This document shows, one piece after another, positions 5,953 through 8,046 of a stretch of 8,046 bases of DNA. The notes under the pieces are model-generated. The model worked only from the letters and a program-made list of their open reading frames with translations, was not told the origin of the DNA and did no database searches. How positions within the stretch are numbered: the first letter of the stretch is position 1; the number at the start of each line of letters is the position of its first letter. Source of the DNA: Bacteroidota bacterium (GTDB lineage Bacteria > Bacteroidota > Bacteroidia > Bacteroidales > UBA4417). The stretch lies in the NCBI GenBank assembly GCA_020048595.1, contig JAIFMH010000082.1, forward strand, positions 1-8,046. The letters are read 5' to 3'. Both the position numbers and the translations under genes were made by a program.

Positions 5953-8046
5953 TTATTCTGTTAGTTTATTTTCACCCAGCCATTCCCTCGCATTTACAAA
6001 TGCTTCAATCCATGGCGAAAGCTGATCGGCAGCACGTGCATCCGGATACAATGGCCATTGCCAAGGCAGCAACGAACGTTCCAGATGCGGCATCATAACG
6101 AGGTGACGGCCGTCATTACTCGAAATGCAGGCAGCATCGTACATCGATCCGTTTGGATTTCCGGGATAACCACTGTAGGAATATTTTGCTGCGATATTAT
6201 ATTTTTCTTCGGCATATGGAAAACTGAACTGTCCTTCGCCGTGTGCAACCCAAATGCCCAGTTTGCTGCCGGAAAGGGATTTTAGCATAACGGAATCATT
6301 TTCAAGTATATCAACCGTAAGGAAACTCGATTCGAATTTTCCGGATTCATTATGCAGCATTTTTGTTTTCAGCTGATGATCAGGATTTACCAGGCCGAGT
6401 TCAATCATCACCTGGCAGCCGTTGCAAACTCCGAGGCTAAGCGTATCTTTTCTTGCATAAAATTTCTCAAGTGCAATACGGGCGTTGTCGTTGTATTTAA
6501 ATGCTCCTGCCCAGCCTTTGGCCGAACCAAGTACATCGGAATTGGAGAACCCACCGACAAAAACAATCATCCGTATATCTTCCAGCGTTTCGCGCCCGCT
6601 CATCAGGTCAGTCATGTGAACATCCTTCACATCCAGACCGGCCAGGTGCATGCTCCAGGCCATTTCGCGGTCGCCGTTTACACCTTTTTCGCGGATAATG
6701 GCAGTTTTTATTCCTGAGCGGGTTTTTCGGTTGGGATCAATTCCAAACTGGCTGAATTTCCCTGTAAATCCTTCCGGGAAAACGAAATTTCGTTCCTGAA
6801 CGGCGTAATTATCAAACCGTTCTTTTGCCTTTAATTCACCACTTTGTTTGCTATCCAGCAGGTAAGATGACCGGAACCATTTGTCGCGTAAAGAATGAAT
6901 ATCAAATGCATATTCTTTTTGCTGATGCGAAATATTCAGCGTTTTTCCTGTAACAGGTTTCCCAATCACACTGTATTGAATGCCTTTATCATGAAGAAAA
7001 ATACTCGTAAAATCGAGATCATTAACCTGCACCACAATCCCCGGTTTTTCGCTGAAAAGCAAACGGATAATATCATTTTCGCCAAGGTCATTGAGATCCA
7101 GGTTCATTCCCATTGTATTGTGGCTGAAAGTCATTTCCAGCAAGGTTGTGATTAATCCACCTGCCGAAATATCATGCCCGGCGAGGATCATATCTTTTAG
7201 GATAAGTTCCTGAACGGCTTCAAAACACAAACGGAAATATGCTGCATCCTTCACTTCCGGGGTACTTCCACCCAATTTATTCAGAGCTTGCGCAAATGAA
7301 CTTCCGCCAATATTTGAATCGGATTTCGAGAAATCGATATACACCAGTGACGAAGTAAAACTCTCTTTCAGAACCGGGCTTATCACTTTCCGGATATCCG
7401 TTACTTCGCCAACAGTTGAAATAATTACTGTTCCGGGAGCCATTACGGTATCGCCGCTGGGATATTTCTGAGTCATCGACAGCGAATCTTTGCCGGTTGG
7501 GATATTAATTCCCAGCTCAATGGCAAATTCACTCACCGCTTTTACAGCTTTGTACAAACGGGCATCTTCACCTTCGTTGCGGCAGGGCCACATCCAGTTG
7601 GCGCTGAGCGAAACACCGCTCAATCCTTGTTCAATGGGTGCCCAAACAAGATTTGTTAACGCTTCGGCAACCGAAAGTATTGAACCCGCTTCCGGATCAA
7701 TTAAACCTGCAACCGGCGAATGACCGATAGAAGTTGCAATTCCTTTCACACCCTGAAAATCGAGTGCAACTACGCCAAGGTTGTTCAGCGGAAGTTGAAG
7801 TGGTCCGGCAGTTTGCTGATGCGCGATACGTCCGGTAACGGAACGGTCAACTTTGTTGGTAAGCCAGTCCTTGCAGGCAACTGCTTCCAACTGCAGAACC
7901 TGCTCAATATATTGTGTGAGCTTGGTTTGATCGTAATCTGGTTGTTCGAAAGTGGATGTTATTGCTTTATCGCGCATAAAAGTACGCGGTGGTTTTCCGA
8001 AAAAATATTTTAAAGGCAGATTGATAGGCGCATCGCCTGAAACCGG
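5953..8046 (-). CDS. purL: phosphoribosylformylglycinamidine synthase (FGAM synthase), C-terminal part
   Basis: The frame is open through the right window edge and stops at 5953; 697 residues are visible of a large-type PurL that is usually about 1,230-1,300 long. The ATG at 7977 is internal: the 23 codons before it read on in frame with the conserved GKPPRTF segment. The enzyme converts FGAR, glutamine and ATP to FGAM, step four of purine synthesis, in the cytoplasm. Counting from the right edge, the second synthetase-like half covers about 1-385, with PTGKDSLSM (183-191) and GHDISAGGL (290-298). The glutaminase domain covers about 445-697, with nucleophile Cys541 in LGVCNGCQ and the His654/Glu656 pair in MPHLER. 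All expected catalytic residues in the visible part are present, so it appears functional. The N-terminal domain and first synthetase half lie outside the window. It is followed by a strong terminator and so is not co-transcribed with the next gene. Confidence 0.96.
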   Translation of the reverse strand, partial: PVSGDAPINLPLKYFFGKPPRTFMRDKAITSTFEQPDYDQTKLTQYIEQVLQLEAVACKDWLTNKVDRSVTGRIAHQQTAGPLQLPLNNLGVVALDFQGVKGIATSIGHSPVAGLIDPEAGSILSVAEALTNLVWAPIEQGLSGVSLSANWMWPCRNEGEDARLYKAVKAVSEFAIELGINIPTGKDSLSMTQKYPSGDTVMAPGTVIISTVGEVTDIRKVISPVLKESFTSSLVYIDFSKSDSNIGGSSFAQALNKLGGSTPEVKDAAYFRLCFEAVQELILKDMILAGHDISAGGLITTLLEMTFSHNTMGMNLDLNDLGENDIIRLLFSEKPGIVVQVNDLDFTSIFLHDKGIQYSVIGKPVTGKTLNISHQQKEYAFDIHSLRDKWFRSSYLLDSKQSGELKAKERFDNYAVQERNFVFPEGFTGKFSQFGIDPNRKTRSGIKTAIIREKGVNGDREMAWSMHLAGLDVKDVHMTDLMSGRETLEDIRMIVFVGGFSNSDVLGSAKGWAGAFKYNDNARIALEKFYARKDTLSLGVCNGCQVMIELGLVNPDHQLKTKMLHNESGKFESSFLTVDILENDSVMLKSLSGSKLGIWVAHGEGQFSFPYAEEKYNIAAKYSYSGYPGNPNGSMYDAACISSNDGRHLVMMPHLERSLLPWQWPLYPDARAADQLSPWIEAFVNAREWLGENKLTE

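Noticed and set aside
6352..6717. Plus-strand open frame opposite purL
   Set aside because: Lies wholly antisense to strongly conserved glutaminase-domain coding sequence and shows no recognisable protein features.
5953..7977. A shorter PurL protein beginning at the ATG at 7977
   Set aside because: The frame continues upstream through conserved PurL sequence (GKPPRTF) to the window edge; the ATG is an internal methionine.

Overview
The window looks like chromosomal DNA of a Bacteroidota bacterium, plausibly of the Bacteroidales/Marinilabiliales type. This is an inference from several features: AT-leaning composition, A/T-rich leaders without Shine-Dalgarno sequences, a secreted esterase of the kind common in this phylum, a Kef-like antiporter with C-terminal TrkA-C domains, and a large single-chain PurL. 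No rRNA, tRNA, CRISPR array, insertion sequence or phage gene was seen.

Layout, left to right. (1) Bases 1-669 (+) hold the 3' part of an alpha/beta hydrolase whose start lies outside the window. (2) Bases 749-1666 (+) hold a second, complete alpha/beta hydrolase with a signal peptide; the two form a tandem pair, probably co-transcribed, of the carbohydrate-esterase/feruloyl-esterase-like type. (3) A 299-bp gene-free stretch carries a weak promoter candidate. (4) Bases 1966-4185 (+) encode a 739-residue monovalent cation:proton antiporter (CPA2/Kef type) with four extra membrane segments and two TrkA-C regulatory domains. (5) After a 23-bp convergent gap, bases 4209-5774 (-) encode a secreted 521-residue protein with four glycine-rich Gly-Gly-X/Gly-X-X blocks alternating with short beta-strand-like segments and a striking charged Val/Glu/Lys insert; its function is unknown. 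(6) A 178-bp intergenic region holds a strong intrinsic terminator for the upstream gene and a perfect 9-bp inverted repeat in front of the glycine-rich gene. (7) Bases 5953-8046 (-) hold the C-terminal part of PurL (FGAM synthase), with its second synthetase half and glutaminase domain; its N-terminal half lies beyond the right edge.

The genes do not form one pathway. PurL is housekeeping purine synthesis, the antiporter handles ion/pH homeostasis, and the two hydrolases suggest ester cleavage outside the cytoplasm, perhaps on plant or microbial glycans. The least explained element, and the best candidate for something new, is the glycine-rich secreted protein with the palindrome in its leader.
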